64,000 nt of DNA from an uncultured Carboxylicivirga sp. (GCF_963668385.1 NZ_OY764327.1:4870501-4934500), one strand, 5' to 3'; positions 18,160 to 28,116 are shown, counted from the stretch's first letter. The notes: generated from the sequence alone by a model not told the origin. Translations and numbers: made by a program.

Positions 18160-19161
18160 TTAAGATCCTAAAGTTGCAACCATTACAGCTTTAATAGTGT
18201 GCATTCTGTTTTCGGCCTGATCAAACACAATAGAAGCATCTGATTCAAAAACATCTTCGGTTACTTCCAATCCATCTACTCCAAATTTTTGATATATTTC
18301 TTCTCCAACTTTGGTTTCGCGATTATGATAGGCTGGTAAACAATGTAGAAATTTACATGCAGGATTACCTGTCAGCTCCATCGTTTTACTATTTATTTGA
18401 TAAGGCATCAACAAATCAATTCGTTCTTTCCACACTTCATCAGCTTCGCCCATCGAAACCCAAACATCGGTATAAAGAAAATCACAACCTTCCACTCCAA
18501 CTTTCACATCATCAGTAATAGTTATAGTGGCTCCTGACTTTTTAGCAATCTCCTCGCATTTTTTAATCAAATCACCATTAGGCTGAAGGTGCTTAGGCCC
18601 TACTATGCGTACATCCATTCCCATAATAGCACCTCCTACTAATAAAGAGTTAGCCATATTATTGCGCGCATCACCAAGATACGCATACGACACCTGATTT
18701 AATGGTATATCAATATGCTCCATCATAGTCAAGAAATCAGCTAATATTTGCGTAGGATGAAATTCATCTGTTAAACCATTCCAAACAGGAACGCCAGCAT
18801 ATTCAGCCAATTCTTCTACAATTGATTGACCAAAACCACGATATTCAATTCCATCAAACATACGTCCCAATACACGGGCAGTATCTTTCATCGATTCTTT
18901 ATATCCAATTTGCGAACCAGAAGGTCCCAAATAGGTTACATGTGCACCCTGATCGTGCGCTGCAACTTCGAATGAACAGCGAGTTCGTGTTGATGTTTTT
19001 TCAAAAATCAATGCAATATTTTTACCCTGTAACCTTGGTTGTTCGATCCCTGCATATTTTGCAGCTTTCAGATCCTGCGCCAACTTTAACAGAAATTTGA
19101 TTTCCGCTTGTGAAAAATCAAGCAGTTTTAAAAAGTTTCTATTCTTTAAATTGAAAGCCAT
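18160..19161 (-). CDS. Ornithine carbamoyltransferase
   Basis: Interconverts ornithine + carbamoyl phosphate and citrulline, 333 aa. The carbamoyl-phosphate loop STRTRCS is at residues 57-63, followed by [18 protein letters not shown], the HPTQ motif in [10 protein letters not shown] and the ornithine-binding HCLPAYH. Because it follows carbamate kinase with a 34-bp gap, it is probably the catabolic enzyme (ArcB-like), making carbamoyl phosphate that the kinase uses for ATP. An anabolic ArgF role cannot be excluded. No arginine deiminase gene is visible here. Confidence 0.92.
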   Translation of the reverse strand: MAFNLKNRNFLKLLDFSQAEIKFLLKLAQDLKAAKYAGIEQPRLQGKNIALIFEKTSTRTRCSFEVAAHDQGAHVTYLGPSGSQIGYKESMKDTARVLGRMFDGIEYRGFGQSIVEELAEYAGVPVWNGLTDEFHPTQILADFLTMMEHIDIPLNQVSYAYLGDARNNMANSLLVGGAIMGMDVRIVGPKHLQPNGDLIKKCEEIAKKSGATITITDDVKVGVEGCDFLYTDVWVSMGEADEVWKERIDLLMPYQINSKTMELTGNPACKFLHCLPAYHNRETKVGEEIYQKFGVDGLEVTEDVFESDASIVFDQAENRMHTIKAVMVATLGS

Positions 19162-19195
19162 AATCTTATTAGATTTGATTTATTTCTTTTGTCAT

Positions 19196-20179
19196 CTATT
19201 TAGTATCATACTTATGTAAATCAGACTCATCGTAATGCATCGTAATTTTGGTTCCAAATGACTTATCAACCAGTTTCTTCGATTCGGTAATTATACTCAT
19301 CTCTCCTCCTCCTTCAACAAACTGAAGAGCTGCTTTGACCTTAGGAGCCATACTTCCTTCACCAAAGATACCTTGTTCAATGTACATTTTAGTATCTTCT
19401 GCATTCAAAAATTCTAACGCTTTTTGATTGAATTCGCCATAATTAGCATATACAAACGGAACATCTGTTAAAATATAAAATCGATCTGCTTTAATTTGCC
19501 GGGCTAACAACGAAGAGGCAACATCCTTATCAATAACGGCTTCGGCAGGTCTTATATCTCCTTGTTCATCCACATAAACAGGAATACCACCCCCACCAAC
19601 AGCAATAACAATTGTACCCATACGAGCATTACGTTCAATCACTTCCCAATTTACAATATTTATTGGCTGTGGCGACGGAACAACTCTTCGATAACCAGTT
19701 TTTGATTTCTTTTCTTCTTTAAAAGCCCATCCCTTCTTTTCTTTTAATTCAATCGCTTCGTCAAGACTAACTTGTTTACCAATTCGTTTGGTTGGATTTT
19801 GAAAAGCTTTGTCTTTGGGATCTACTTCAACAGAGGTAACTAAGGTTAAAACATTACGATGAATTCCACGCTTATGCAACACATTTTTTAAAGTACGCTC
19901 AATCATATATCCGATACCACCTTGCGAATCGGCAACACATATATCTAATGGCATTTGTGGAATTTGATACATCTGCTCTCCCGCATCATTTCTCATAACA
20001 ATATTTCCTACTTGCGGACCATTTCCATGTGAAATAACTATATCATATCCTTCCTCCAAAAGAAAAATTATATTTTCAAGAGTCTCTGCAGTATTTTGCT
20101 CTTGTTCTTCAATGGTTCCGGGTTGAGTATCTCTTAAAAGCGCATTACCGCCAAGCGCAATAACAGCCAATTTATTCAT
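19196..20179 (-). CDS. arcC: Carbamate kinase
   Basis: Transfers phosphate between carbamoyl phosphate and ADP; amino acid kinase fold, 327 aa. The N-terminal ALGGNALL, the loop SHGNGPQVGNI, AVGGGGIPV, and the ADP-binding DKDVASSLLA with ILTDVPFVYANYG are diagnostic. C-terminal GSMAPKVKAALQFVEGGG is present. First gene of a two-gene unit with the carbamoyltransferase, consistent with the last two steps of citrulline or arginine breakdown. Cytosolic. I see no ArgR-type box in the 247 bp upstream. Confidence 0.95.
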   Translation of the reverse strand: MNKLAVIALGGNALLRDTQPGTIEEQEQNTAETLENIIFLLEEGYDIVISHGNGPQVGNIVMRNDAGEQMYQIPQMPLDICVADSQGGIGYMIERTLKNVLHKRGIHRNVLTLVTSVEVDPKDKAFQNPTKRIGKQVSLDEAIELKEKKGWAFKEEKKSKTGYRRVVPSPQPINIVNWEVIERNARMGTIVIAVGGGGIPVYVDEQGDIRPAEAVIDKDVASSLLARQIKADRFYILTDVPFVYANYGEFNQKALEFLNAEDTKMYIEQGIFGEGSMAPKVKAALQFVEGGGEMSIITESKKLVDKSFGTKITMHYDESDLHKYDTK

Positions 20180-20393
20180 GATATTCTCCTTAATTTGGTT
20201 ACATCAGGGTATTAAATGCGATTTAGTGATTTTTAATTCCACAACTAATGATTTTCATCACTTAAATAAATCGGTTTTCTAAATCATTTTATTTTAACCA
20301 GTTTATAGTTTTACTTAAAAATCAATAGCCATATTTTTTTATGAACTAACATAAATAAAACACCAAGGTCAGGGCATCTTCCTATTTAATTAC

Positions 20394-20401
20394 TATTTTT
20401 G
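20394..20401 (+). promoter_or_regulatory. -7 promoter box for lipoprotein gene
   Basis: TATTTTTG matches TAnnTTTG, 25 bp before the ATG at 20427. Confidence 0.45.
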
Positions 20402-20426
20402 AAACCTTTGGTCATCATTAAGGGAA

Positions 20427-21116
20427 ATGAGAAAAATGAAACAAATTATTACTGTATTATTCATTTTAATATTAATTAGTTCATGTTCCGAAAAGAAAGT
20501 AAAAAGTTCGGATCAAGGTGTTATTACTTACGCTATTTCTTACCCAAAAGAAATGATGAATAACAGTTTATCTACTTTCCTACCGGGAGAAATGGTTAGC
20601 ACTTTTAAAAACGATGATTATAAACTTCACATTAAAGGAGATTTAAACATTTATAATTTAGAGTACATTTCACGAGCTAATGGAGATAGCTGTTTTACCT
20701 TAATGAAAATTTTAGATAAGAAGCTCTTTTACCCTCAAAAAAGTGGTGAAAAACTATTTCTGTTCACCAACGATGATGTTCAGATAAAGTTAATTAAGGA
20801 CTCTACGAAAGAAATTGCCGGATACAATTGTTCAATGGGCATTGCTCAATTTGCAAACAAAAAAATTCCTGAGATTCATTTTTACTACACAGAAGATATA
20901 AATTTTAAAACGCCTAATGCCAATACGCCTTTTAAAGACGTTCCAGGGCCTTTACTAGAATTTAATCTCTTTTATCAAGGTATGGATTTAGCATTCAAAG
21001 CTAAATCAGTTAAGCTTAAAAAGGTAAATGATGATGAATTTATCATTCCTCAAAACTATCGCGAAACAAACGCGAACGAAATAAAAGAAATCGTTTCTTC
21101 GTTAATGCAATTGTAA
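20427..21116 (+). CDS. Lipoprotein of unknown function (DUF4412-like)
   Basis: 229 aa with a lipoprotein signal: hydrophobic segment then lipobox LISSC at about residues 16-20. A second in-frame ATG three codons later would serve equally well. The mature part is beta-rich with a central motif KEIAGYNCSMGIAQF and PEIHFYYTEDI, and a 'GPLLEFNLFYQGMDLAFKAK' segment, as in DUF4412-type or GLPGLI-like proteins of Bacteroidota that measure changes in an oxidised structural element. No function can be assigned. It precedes ftsK by 95 bp, but separated by a possible hairpin. Confidence 0.6.
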   Translation: MRKMKQIITVLFILILISSCSEKKVKSSDQGVITYAISYPKEMMNNSLSTFLPGEMVSTFKNDDYKLHIKGDLNIYNLEYISRANGDSCFTLMKILDKKLFYPQKSGEKLFLFTNDDVQIKLIKDSTKEIAGYNCSMGIAQFANKKIPEIHFYYTEDINFKTPNANTPFKDVPGPLLEFNLFYQGMDLAFKAKSVKLKKVNDDEFIIPQNYRETNANEIKEIVSSLMQL

Positions 21117-21194
21117 AGCTTGCCGTTTTTATAAAGATTTCTGCCGGATACCTTATTTTGGCAACGCTTTTATTATTTTTGCGCTTGGCAAGCT
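21117..21194. repeat. Inverted repeat around the ftsK promoter region
   Basis: AGCTTGCC at 21117-21124 is repeated inverted as GGCAAGCT at 21187-21194, 62 bp apart. Between them lies TATTTTTG (21174-21181), an exact -7 match 31 bp before the ftsK ATG. The arms could flank an operator or form a terminator-like fold for the preceding gene; the large loop makes the former more likely. Confidence 0.4.
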
Positions 21195-21211
21195 AATTAC
21201 AACTTATTCTT

Positions 21212-23686
21212 ATGGCCAAAAAACAAAAAAAGCAGAAAGCAAAAAAAACACCTGTTGCAGAACAATTAAACCTTTGGATTGATAACCTACGTCACTTTAA
21301 AGTGAGGTTTATAGCCGGTATAATAACTATTGGTATTAATTTCTTTCTGTTACTTGCTTTTTTCTCTTATTTATTCACAGGATTTGCTGATAAAAGTAAA
21401 TTCGACATCCCTTTATGGGAATTAATTTCAAATGCGGATATTACAGTCGAGAACTGGACCGGAAAATTTGGAGCATATTTAGCCGACTATTTCATTAACG
21501 ATGGAATTGGGGTAAGTGCTTTTTCTTTAATACTATTATTATTTGTAGCTGGCTTCCGGTTATTAGGAGCACGTATATTACCGTTAAAGAAAACTTTTTA
21601 CCACTGTTTTTTCATCACAATATGGTTATCAATTACCTTAGGTTTTTTCTTTGCTTCAAGTGCCGATAGTCAATACCTATTATTAGGTGGTGCACATGGA
21701 TATTATATTAGTAAATGGTTATCTTCTTCAATTGGCTCAGTCGGAACCTTTATTCTATTAATTGTTTCATTGGTAGTTTACCTTTCTATAACCTTCGAAT
21801 CGTTTTACCGGGCAATGCGCAAGCCTTTTGACAATAAGGTTTCAAGCAAAGAGGATACTATTAAAGAAGAAAATGTATCCGAAAAAGAACCAGTTATACA
21901 AAGTACAATTACTCAAGAGGAAGCATTTGTTGCTTCGGTGGAAATTGCTGATGAACCGTTGGTAGAAGATCCAGAGCCTGAAGCAGAAGAAACTCCAGAA
22001 CCTATTGCAGAAAAAGTAGTGGCTGAAGAAAAAACTACCGAGGAAAGACTTACAACAGTTGAGTTAAATAAAGAAGTTGATCCAGCGCTAAAACAAGAAG
22101 AGTTCGACCTTGATCTGAAAATTGAAAAAAGCATTGAAGAAGAAGAAACTGACGTTTATGATGGCGAGCCACTTGGAGACTATGATCCTACTTTAGATCT
22201 TTCGTCGTACAAATTACCTACTATTGATTTGTTAGATGACCATAGTAGCGACAATGCTGAAGTAACAATGGATGAGTTGGAATCCAACAAAAACCGCATT
22301 GTAAAAACTCTCGAAGATTATAAGATCCAAATCAAAAACATTAAAGCAACTGTTGGACCAACGGTTACTTTATATGAGATTGTACCTGCTCCTGGTGTAC
22401 GTATTTCAAAAATCAAAAACCTCGAAGATGATATTGCACTTTCATTGGCTGCATTAGGTATTCGAATTATCGCTCCTATCCCGGGTCGTGGAACCATCGG
22501 TATTGAAGTTCCGAATTCGGAACCCGAAGTTGTTTCGATGCGTTCGATTATTGGTGCTAAAAAATTCCAAAGTACAAAATATGAGCTTCCGATTGCATTG
22601 GGAAAAACCATTTCGAACGAGACTTTTGTAATAGATTTGGCCAAAGCCCCTCATATGTTGGTAGCCGGTGCTACAGGACAAGGAAAATCGGTTGGTTTAA
22701 ATGCGATTATATCATCTTTACTTTATAAAAAACATCCTTCGCAACTTAAGTTTGTGATGGTAGACCCTAAGAAAGTGGAACTTAACATCTATTCAAAGAT
22801 TGAACGCCACTTTTTAGCCAAATTGCCCGATGAAGAGGATGCAATCATCACAGATGTACAAAAAGTAGTGAATACCTTGAACTCTTTGGCCATTGAAATG
22901 GACAATAGATACGAGTTATTGAAAGCTGCACATGCTCGTAATATAAAAGAGTATAATCAGAAATTTGTTAAGCGTAAACTAAACCCGGAAAAAGGACATC
23001 GCTTTTTACCATATATAGTAGTTATAATTGATGAGTTTGCCGATTTAATTATGACAGCCGGTAAAGAAGTTGAGTTACCAATTGCTCGTATTGCACAGCT
23101 GGCTCGTGCCGTGGGTATTCACATGATTGTTGCAACTCAGCGTCCGTCAACTAACATTATTACCGGTGTTATTAAAGCAAACTTCCCTACCAGGGTTGCA
23201 TTTAAAGTTGCGTCGATGATTGACTCACGAACTATTCTAGATTCACCGGGAGCAAACCAATTAATTGGTCGTGGTGATATGTTAATATCACAAGGAAGTG
23301 ATTTGGTAAGGGTTCAATGCGCATTTGTTGATACGCCTGAAGTTGAACGAATCAACGACTACATTGGCGAACAACGCGGTTATACATCAGCCTTCTTATT
23401 ACCTGAATATACAGGTGCCGAAAGTAGTGGAACTGAACCAGGTGAAGTTGATTTATCGAAACGCGATCAGATGTTTGAAGAAGCTGCCCGCATTGTTGTG
23501 GCAAATCAATCAGGTTCAACCTCTTTAATTCAGCGCCGTTTTTCAATTGGTTACAATAGAGCCGGTCGAATCATCGATCAGTTAGAAGCAGCGGGTATTG
23601 TTGGACCATTCGAAGGAAGCAAAGCTCGACAAGTTTTAATCCCTGATGAGTTGGAACTTGAAAAGCACTTAAGTCAGTTTAATTAA
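21212..23686 (+). CDS. ftsK: DNA translocase FtsK
   Basis: Pumps chromosome termini through the division septum and activates XerCD. 824 aa. Lysine-rich start, four membrane segments (about residues 35-57, 98-118, 133-155, 172-193), then a short acidic Glu/Pro linker (about 215-330) in place of the long linker of enterobacteria. The motor domain has Walker A GATGQGKS at residues 486-493 and Walker B VVIIDEFADLI (about 603-613). The gamma winged-helix domain for KOPS reading begins near 745 (LIQRRFSIGYNRAGRIIDQL). The LolA-like gene follows with a 41-bp gap, an arrangement frequent in Bacteroidota. Confidence 0.96.
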   Translation: MAKKQKKQKAKKTPVAEQLNLWIDNLRHFKVRFIAGIITIGINFFLLLAFFSYLFTGFADKSKFDIPLWELISNADITVENWTGKFGAYLADYFINDGIGVSAFSLILLLFVAGFRLLGARILPLKKTFYHCFFITIWLSITLGFFFASSADSQYLLLGGAHGYYISKWLSSSIGSVGTFILLIVSLVVYLSITFESFYRAMRKPFDNKVSSKEDTIKEENVSEKEPVIQSTITQEEAFVASVEIADEPLVEDPEPEAEETPEPIAEKVVAEEKTTEERLTTVELNKEVDPALKQEEFDLDLKIEKSIEEEETDVYDGEPLGDYDPTLDLSSYKLPTIDLLDDHSSDNAEVTMDELESNKNRIVKTLEDYKIQIKNIKATVGPTVTLYEIVPAPGVRISKIKNLEDDIALSLAALGIRIIAPIPGRGTIGIEVPNSEPEVVSMRSIIGAKKFQSTKYELPIALGKTISNETFVIDLAKAPHMLVAGATGQGKSVGLNAIISSLLYKKHPSQLKFVMVDPKKVELNIYSKIERHFLAKLPDEEDAIITDVQKVVNTLNSLAIEMDNRYELLKAAHARNIKEYNQKFVKRKLNPEKGHRFLPYIVVIIDEFADLIMTAGKEVELPIARIAQLARAVGIHMIVATQRPSTNIITGVIKANFPTRVAFKVASMIDSRTILDSPGANQLIGRGDMLISQGSDLVRVQCAFVDTPEVERINDYIGEQRGYTSAFLLPEYTGAESSGTEPGEVDLSKRDQMFEEAARIVVANQSGSTSLIQRRFSIGYNRAGRIIDQLEAAGIVGPFEGSKARQVLIPDELELEKHLSQFN

Positions 23687-23727
23687 TTTTGGAATAATAA
23701 TTGATAGAAAATAGGAAAACAAATCAT

Positions 23728-24372
23728 ATGAAGACATTCTATTCATTCATACTATTAATGGCGATTGCCATAGGAATTAACGCACAAGAAGCCGAAAAAG
23801 CAAAAGAAATCCTTGATAAAGTTTCGGCAAAAACAAAAGCTTATCCATCTATTGTAGCCGACTTCTCGTTTAAAATGGAAAACCTTCAAGAGAACATTGA
23901 AGAGGTTTACGATGGTTCAATCATCTTAAAAAGTAATAAATACAAAGTATCTTTAATGGATATGGAAACTTATTACGATGGCGAGGTTATGTATACTTTT
24001 AATGTTGAAGCCGATGAAGTAAACATCACTATTCCCGATCCTGATGACGAAGAAACATTAAATCCAGCAACAATATTCAATATCTATCAGGATGGTTACA
24101 AGCTTAAGTATGTTGGAGATGGTGTTGCCGAAGGTAGAGAGGTTCATGAAATTGACTTGTACCCAACCAATAGAGATAAACCTTTTTCAAGAATCAAACT
24201 ATTGATTTTTAAAGATGATTTAACACTTTTCTCGTTCCGTCAGGTTGGTAAAGATGGTAACAACTACACAGTAATTGTTAAAAACATGAATACCAGCAAG
24301 CAAATTGACGACAAAACATTTGTATTTGACACCACAGCTCATCCTGATGTGGATGTTATTGATATGAGATAA
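23728..24372 (+). CDS. LolA-like outer-membrane lipoprotein carrier
   Basis: 214 aa from the ATG at 23728; the frame continues upstream to a TTG but the signal peptide (MKTFYSFILLMAIAIGINAQ) starts here. The mature domain has the LolA-like unclosed beta-barrel pattern: helix KAKEILDKVSAKTKAYPSIV, then FSFKMEN, YDGSIILKSNKYKVSL, YYDGEVMYTFN, EIDLYPTN and LFSFRQVGKDG. Expected in the periplasm carrying lipoproteins from LolCDE to the outer membrane. Lying right after ftsK supports this call. Terminator follows. Confidence 0.85.
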   Translation: MKTFYSFILLMAIAIGINAQEAEKAKEILDKVSAKTKAYPSIVADFSFKMENLQENIEEVYDGSIILKSNKYKVSLMDMETYYDGEVMYTFNVEADEVNITIPDPDDEETLNPATIFNIYQDGYKLKYVGDGVAEGREVHEIDLYPTNRDKPFSRIKLLIFKDDLTLFSFRQVGKDGNNYTVIVKNMNTSKQIDDKTFVFDTTAHPDVDVIDMR

Positions 24373-24395
24373 TTGGTAGTTATAACGATATAAAG

Positions 24396-24424
24396 AATCC
24401 TGTCTTATGACGGGATTTTTTTTG
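24396..24424 (+). terminator. Intrinsic terminator after LolA-like gene
   Basis: Stem AATCCTGTC / GACGGGATT (24396-24404, 24408-24416; one G-U pair) with a tiny loop and a run of eight T. Confidence 0.8.
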
Positions 24425-24425
24425 T

Positions 24426-24433
24426 TACTTTTG
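24426..24433 (+). promoter_or_regulatory. -7 promoter box for the metal permease
   Basis: TACTTTTG matches TAnnTTTG immediately after the preceding terminator, about 75 bp before the ATG. Confidence 0.5.
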
Positions 24434-24508
24434 TCACATATCCAAAAATCTACATTTATCAATTTATTTTAGATTTGAACTAAACCAAATCTAATAAGTT
24501 TACTGTCT

Positions 24509-25885
24509 ATGGAAACAATACTGACCTATATAGTTGATTTTTTTTATTCTTTGTTTGACTTACTAAAAGCCATGTCGCCCTACCTTTTACTAGGTTTTTT
24601 CTTTGCTGGAATTCTCAAAGTTTGGTTTCCACAGAGTTGGATCGACAGATTCATGGGCAAAAGCAACCTTGGATCGGTAGTTAATACTGCAATCTTAGGT
24701 ATTCCACTCCCACTTTGTTCGTGCGGCGTTATTCCAACAGGTATTTCATTTTATCGGAATGGAGCCTCAAAAGGATCAAGTGTCAGCTTTTTAATTTCAA
24801 CTCCTCAAACCGGAGTTGACTCCATTATGGTTACCTATTCGTTATTAGGTTTACCATTTGCTATTATTCGGGTTGTGGTTGCTCTGGTAACCGGAGTTTT
24901 TGGAGGAGTTGCTACTAACGCAATTGCCAAAGATGATAAGGTAGATGCATCGAAGTCGGGCGAAAGTTGCGAATCGGATAAAATGGGCACCAAACAAGGA
25001 TGGAAAGGTATTTTCCGATATGGCTTTTACGAATTCCTAATGGATATAGCCAAATGGTTAGTAATTGGTATATTGATCGCTGCTGTATTGGCCGTTATTA
25101 TTCCTGATGATTTCTTTGTGAACTACCTCGATAACGAACCGCTAAGCATGTTAATCATTCTTCTAGCATCGGTGCCTTTGTATTTATGTGCAACAGCATC
25201 GGTACCCATTGCCGCTGTATTAATGCTTAAAGGATTATCTCCGGGTGCTGCTTTGGTATTATTGATGGCCGGACCCGCCACCAATGCCGCAACTATCACT
25301 ATTATACAAAAGGTATTTGGTCTAAAAACGCTTCTCTCCTATTTAGGATCGATTATATTGGGTGCCATGATTTTCGGTACTTTAATCAATACTTTTTTAC
25401 CTCGCGAATGGTTTACTTTAGCCGAACATGCCATGCACGAAGGTCATCGCCATGAGTTATTACCCGAATGGTTTCAGTTATTATCAGCTGTTCTATTAAT
25501 TGGATTGATAGCAAATGGTTACTTTCAAAAGTATATGAAAAAACAACGCTTAAAGAAGGCGGCTATCAAAACAGAAAAACTATCGAAATCTATCATATTT
25601 AATAACAATACTAAAACAGCAACTGAAACACCTGTTGCTCCTGTGTTTAATACATCGTTTACCATGGCAAAACCAACCATTAAAACAACTTATATTGTTG
25701 AAGGAATGACTTGCAGTCATTGTAAAATGAGTGTGGAAAAGAATCTAGGTAAGCTAGATGGCATAACTTCAGTTGAGGCCGATCCACAAGCAAATCGTGT
25801 TACTGTAGAAGCTACCGAGCAGAATGATTCGATGATTGAATCTACAATTGAATCACTAGGATATTCGTATAAGGGATTGGCTTGA
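24509..25885 (+). CDS. SO_0444-type Cu/Zn efflux permease with C-terminal HMA domain
   Basis: Inner-membrane permease (DUF318 family), 458 aa, with two blocks of four or so membrane helices. The conserved PLCSCG motif (LPLCSCGVIPTGISFYRNGA) is near residue 70, SFLISTPQTGVDS follows at about 93, and the mirrored LLMAGPATNAATI lies about 250. A histidine-rich loop (EHAMHEGHRHELLPEW) is near 308-323. The last ~65 residues form a heavy-metal-associated domain with GMTCSHCKMS, which would hand a metal ion to the pore. Likely exports soft metals such as Cu or Zn, by family analogy. Its last eight codons are duplicated at 33335-33360. Confidence 0.85.
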   Translation: METILTYIVDFFYSLFDLLKAMSPYLLLGFFFAGILKVWFPQSWIDRFMGKSNLGSVVNTAILGIPLPLCSCGVIPTGISFYRNGASKGSSVSFLISTPQTGVDSIMVTYSLLGLPFAIIRVVVALVTGVFGGVATNAIAKDDKVDASKSGESCESDKMGTKQGWKGIFRYGFYEFLMDIAKWLVIGILIAAVLAVIIPDDFFVNYLDNEPLSMLIILLASVPLYLCATASVPIAAVLMLKGLSPGAALVLLMAGPATNAATITIIQKVFGLKTLLSYLGSIILGAMIFGTLINTFLPREWFTLAEHAMHEGHRHELLPEWFQLLSAVLLIGLIANGYFQKYMKKQRLKKAAIKTEKLSKSIIFNNNTKTATETPVAPVFNTSFTMAKPTIKTTYIVEGMTCSHCKMSVEKNLGKLDGITSVEADPQANRVTVEATEQNDSMIESTIESLGYSYKGLA

Positions 25886-25905
25886 GTATAATCCTCAAGC
25901 CAATC
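25875..25905. terminator. Hairpin at the stop codon of the permease
   Basis: GATTGGCTTGAG / CTCAAGCCAATC, a perfect 12-bp stem (25875-25886, 25894-25905) with 7-nt loop overlapping the stop. There is no T tract, so it may protect the 3' end rather than terminate alone. A 10-bp version occurs at 33350-33380. Confidence 0.55.
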
Positions 25906-26123
25906 AGCAATAATATAATTGAAGCATACAATAGAGCATTGACACCTATTATTACCAATAGATATTTTGCATTCACATTATGTAAAAATAGAAGTAAAGC
26001 TATCAACATCTAAACCGGTATCCATCACCCCCTTACAATAAAAGTTAGTAAATTTGTTGTAGTATGAATGATTATACATAGAGTACACAATACATCCATC
26101 CCCAAAATATGCCTAACAACCAT
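25886..26123 (-). pseudogene. Remnant of a CPBP-family protease gene
   Basis: A decayed second copy of the gene at 33389-34207. Translation from the ATG at 26123 gives MVVRH, then jumps to sequence matching residue ~182 onward of the intact protein: CIIIHTTTNLLTFIVRG then a stop, and after a frame change NAKYLLVIIG and NALLYASI match NAKYLLVILG-type residues near the C-terminus. About 175 codons, including the EExxxR catalytic motif and first His, are deleted. Upstream flanking bases (ATGGATTTAATGTTTAATTC) also match those of the intact copy. Confidence 0.85.
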
Positions 26124-26134
26124 GGATTTAATGT

Positions 26135-27682
26135 TTAATTCGAAGTATTATAAGGATTATTTATTAAGTCATCGATCTTCTTGTACAACTTATTTCCATC
26201 ACTTGCATAAGGCGCCTTTGGCTCTAATATATTTCCATCACCATCCACAATCATAAAGGTTGGAAACGATAATTGATTATTATATAAGCGTTGCATGTCT
26301 TTTTTTAAGAGTTGATTGGCTTTAATATGATAACCCACCAAATTATATTCCTTCATTAAGCTCTCCCACATCTGCTTATCCTCAGTATATTCGTAAGCAA
26401 TATAAACCATCTTCATTCCTCTAGTTTTCATCAGAGTCTTAACTTCATCCATATAATTGAATTGATTACGACAAGGCATACACCATGTACCCCAACAATC
26501 GATAAGCATTGGACTTCCTTCAAACATTTTAATTATTTCCGCAATTGAATTAATTGAGTCTCCGCTAACAATTACACACTCTTCAGGCATTGGACGAAGT
26601 GCAATTAATTCATATTCTTCGGCGCGCGGCATAAGCATCTTCCGTAGCACTTTACCCGCATAACTATCCTTCATATCAGAATTATCATCAAGATATTTCT
26701 TTGAAAGCTTTAGCGAATTAGGAGCCAATGCCGCAGTATTACACATATTTTTAATGGCTTGATATTGTTTATTTGCCTCTTCAGATAAGACTTCGCCAGA
26801 TTTAGCATAAATTGGAGCAAATGAAGCATCTCCTTTCCTCTTCACAGAGGAATACACTCCATCGTGATAATCCTCCCTGAATTCAAGGTATATATCGGTA
26901 TATTCAACCATATTAAAAAGATTACTCATCTTTTTCCCTTTAACCGGATACAATTCAAATATTTGTGGATATACTTTGTTCAATTGGTTAATTATCACCG
27001 AATCTTTTATTTGAAATTGAGGCATATGAAAGGATGATCTTATGGTGGTTGCTAATCTTTCGGCATACATATATTCGATATTCATTTTTGAAATATCATA
27101 TAACTGCTGAGATATCTCACCTTTTTCTAACAGTTGATCAAACACCCGTAAATGATTTTGTATTTTAGATTTCATAGAATCCAGTAATGATTCCGGTGCG
27201 TTTAAATTCCATTCATCATGAAAAAGAGAACCATGAATATAGTTAGGTATCTTGTTGTATTCAACCAACCCCTTATTATAAGTATAAAAACTTGTAGCAT
27301 CCGTGTTATACGATTCTAAAGTGTAAACATCTACATTTAATGACGATTTCCAGTCAGCTTCCTGCTGTCCTTCACTTACAATAGAATAACGATTATCGGG
27401 CTCAATAAGAAGCCTGCACATATGGTAGTAATGATTAATAGTTTCGTAAAAATGAAAAAACTCAGCATTTGTAATATAAGCCGACACTACAAATCGTCCC
27501 AAACTATCGGGTTTAACAATGTAATTACCCAAGTTTCCCGACACTGAAGAAATAGAATATCTTACTTTACTCTTTCCATCATAATTTAAAATTTGGCCTT
27601 CGATAAAAACATTAGGCTTTTGTTGACTCCATAACTGAAAAGCTATAAGACTAAATATAAATGCGATTATTACTTTTTTCAT
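26135..27682 (-). CDS. TlpA-like thioredoxin-fold protein
   Basis: 515 aa, exported (signal MKKVIIAFIFSLIAFQLWSQ). The N-terminal ~100 residues form a beta-sandwich of the DUF4369 type seen before thioredoxin domains in Bacteroidota, then a helical middle and a C-terminal thioredoxin domain. The redox motif is WCMPC (in DCWGTWCMPCRNQF, about residue 396), with the cis-Pro in LSFPTFMIVDGDGNI. It would act as a periplasmic thiol-disulfide reductase. It sits next to the CPBP remnant. A fragment of a second copy of its 3' end is found at 34216-34279. Confidence 0.88.
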   Translation of the reverse strand: MKKVIIAFIFSLIAFQLWSQQKPNVFIEGQILNYDGKSKVRYSISSVSGNLGNYIVKPDSLGRFVVSAYITNAEFFHFYETINHYYHMCRLLIEPDNRYSIVSEGQQEADWKSSLNVDVYTLESYNTDATSFYTYNKGLVEYNKIPNYIHGSLFHDEWNLNAPESLLDSMKSKIQNHLRVFDQLLEKGEISQQLYDISKMNIEYMYAERLATTIRSSFHMPQFQIKDSVIINQLNKVYPQIFELYPVKGKKMSNLFNMVEYTDIYLEFREDYHDGVYSSVKRKGDASFAPIYAKSGEVLSEEANKQYQAIKNMCNTAALAPNSLKLSKKYLDDNSDMKDSYAGKVLRKMLMPRAEEYELIALRPMPEECVIVSGDSINSIAEIIKMFEGSPMLIDCWGTWCMPCRNQFNYMDEVKTLMKTRGMKMVYIAYEYTEDKQMWESLMKEYNLVGYHIKANQLLKKDMQRLYNNQLSFPTFMIVDGDGNILEPKAPYASDGNKLYKKIDDLINNPYNTSN

Positions 27683-27944
27683 AAGTTAGGTAATGGTATG
27701 ATTGAAATGGTTAATAAAGTTTCTTTCAAAATAAACAAAAACAATTACATTCCAACCAATAATGATACACATCATTAGCCTCTATTTTCACTCATACATA
27801 GTCATCTCTCAGTACACATAGATTCAAAACATCTTCGCCCCACATTAAGCAGCCAATTTCATAAACACAACAATATTACTTTCGATCAAAAACCAACACC
27901 TCGCAAATTAAAATATATAATCATAACGCATTGATAAATATTTG

Positions 27945-27983
27945 ATATGGCATAGTACAATGTCAATTGCCATATTGACATTG
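27945..27983. repeat. Interlocking inverted repeats
   Basis: An 8-bp and a 9-bp perfect inverted repeat share the 27953-27975 interval so that only one hairpin, or a pseudoknot, can form. They lie in a gap with no coding sequence, far from either neighbouring start codon. Confidence 0.6.
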
Positions 27984-28116
27984 TTTACCAATGTAAGTGC
28001 AGCCTGTTACCTTTATTATTTTCAAATCATTAATCATACAACAACGATTTAATTACTACTTACACCTCTTCTTATTCTTTAAACAAATCACTACATTATT
28101 AAACTTAATCAAACAC

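Noticed and set aside
25886-26256. A separate small + strand gene at about 26068-26256
   Set aside because: The DNA is explained by the CPBP remnant and the 3' end of TlpA on the opposite strand; the peptide has no recognisable features.
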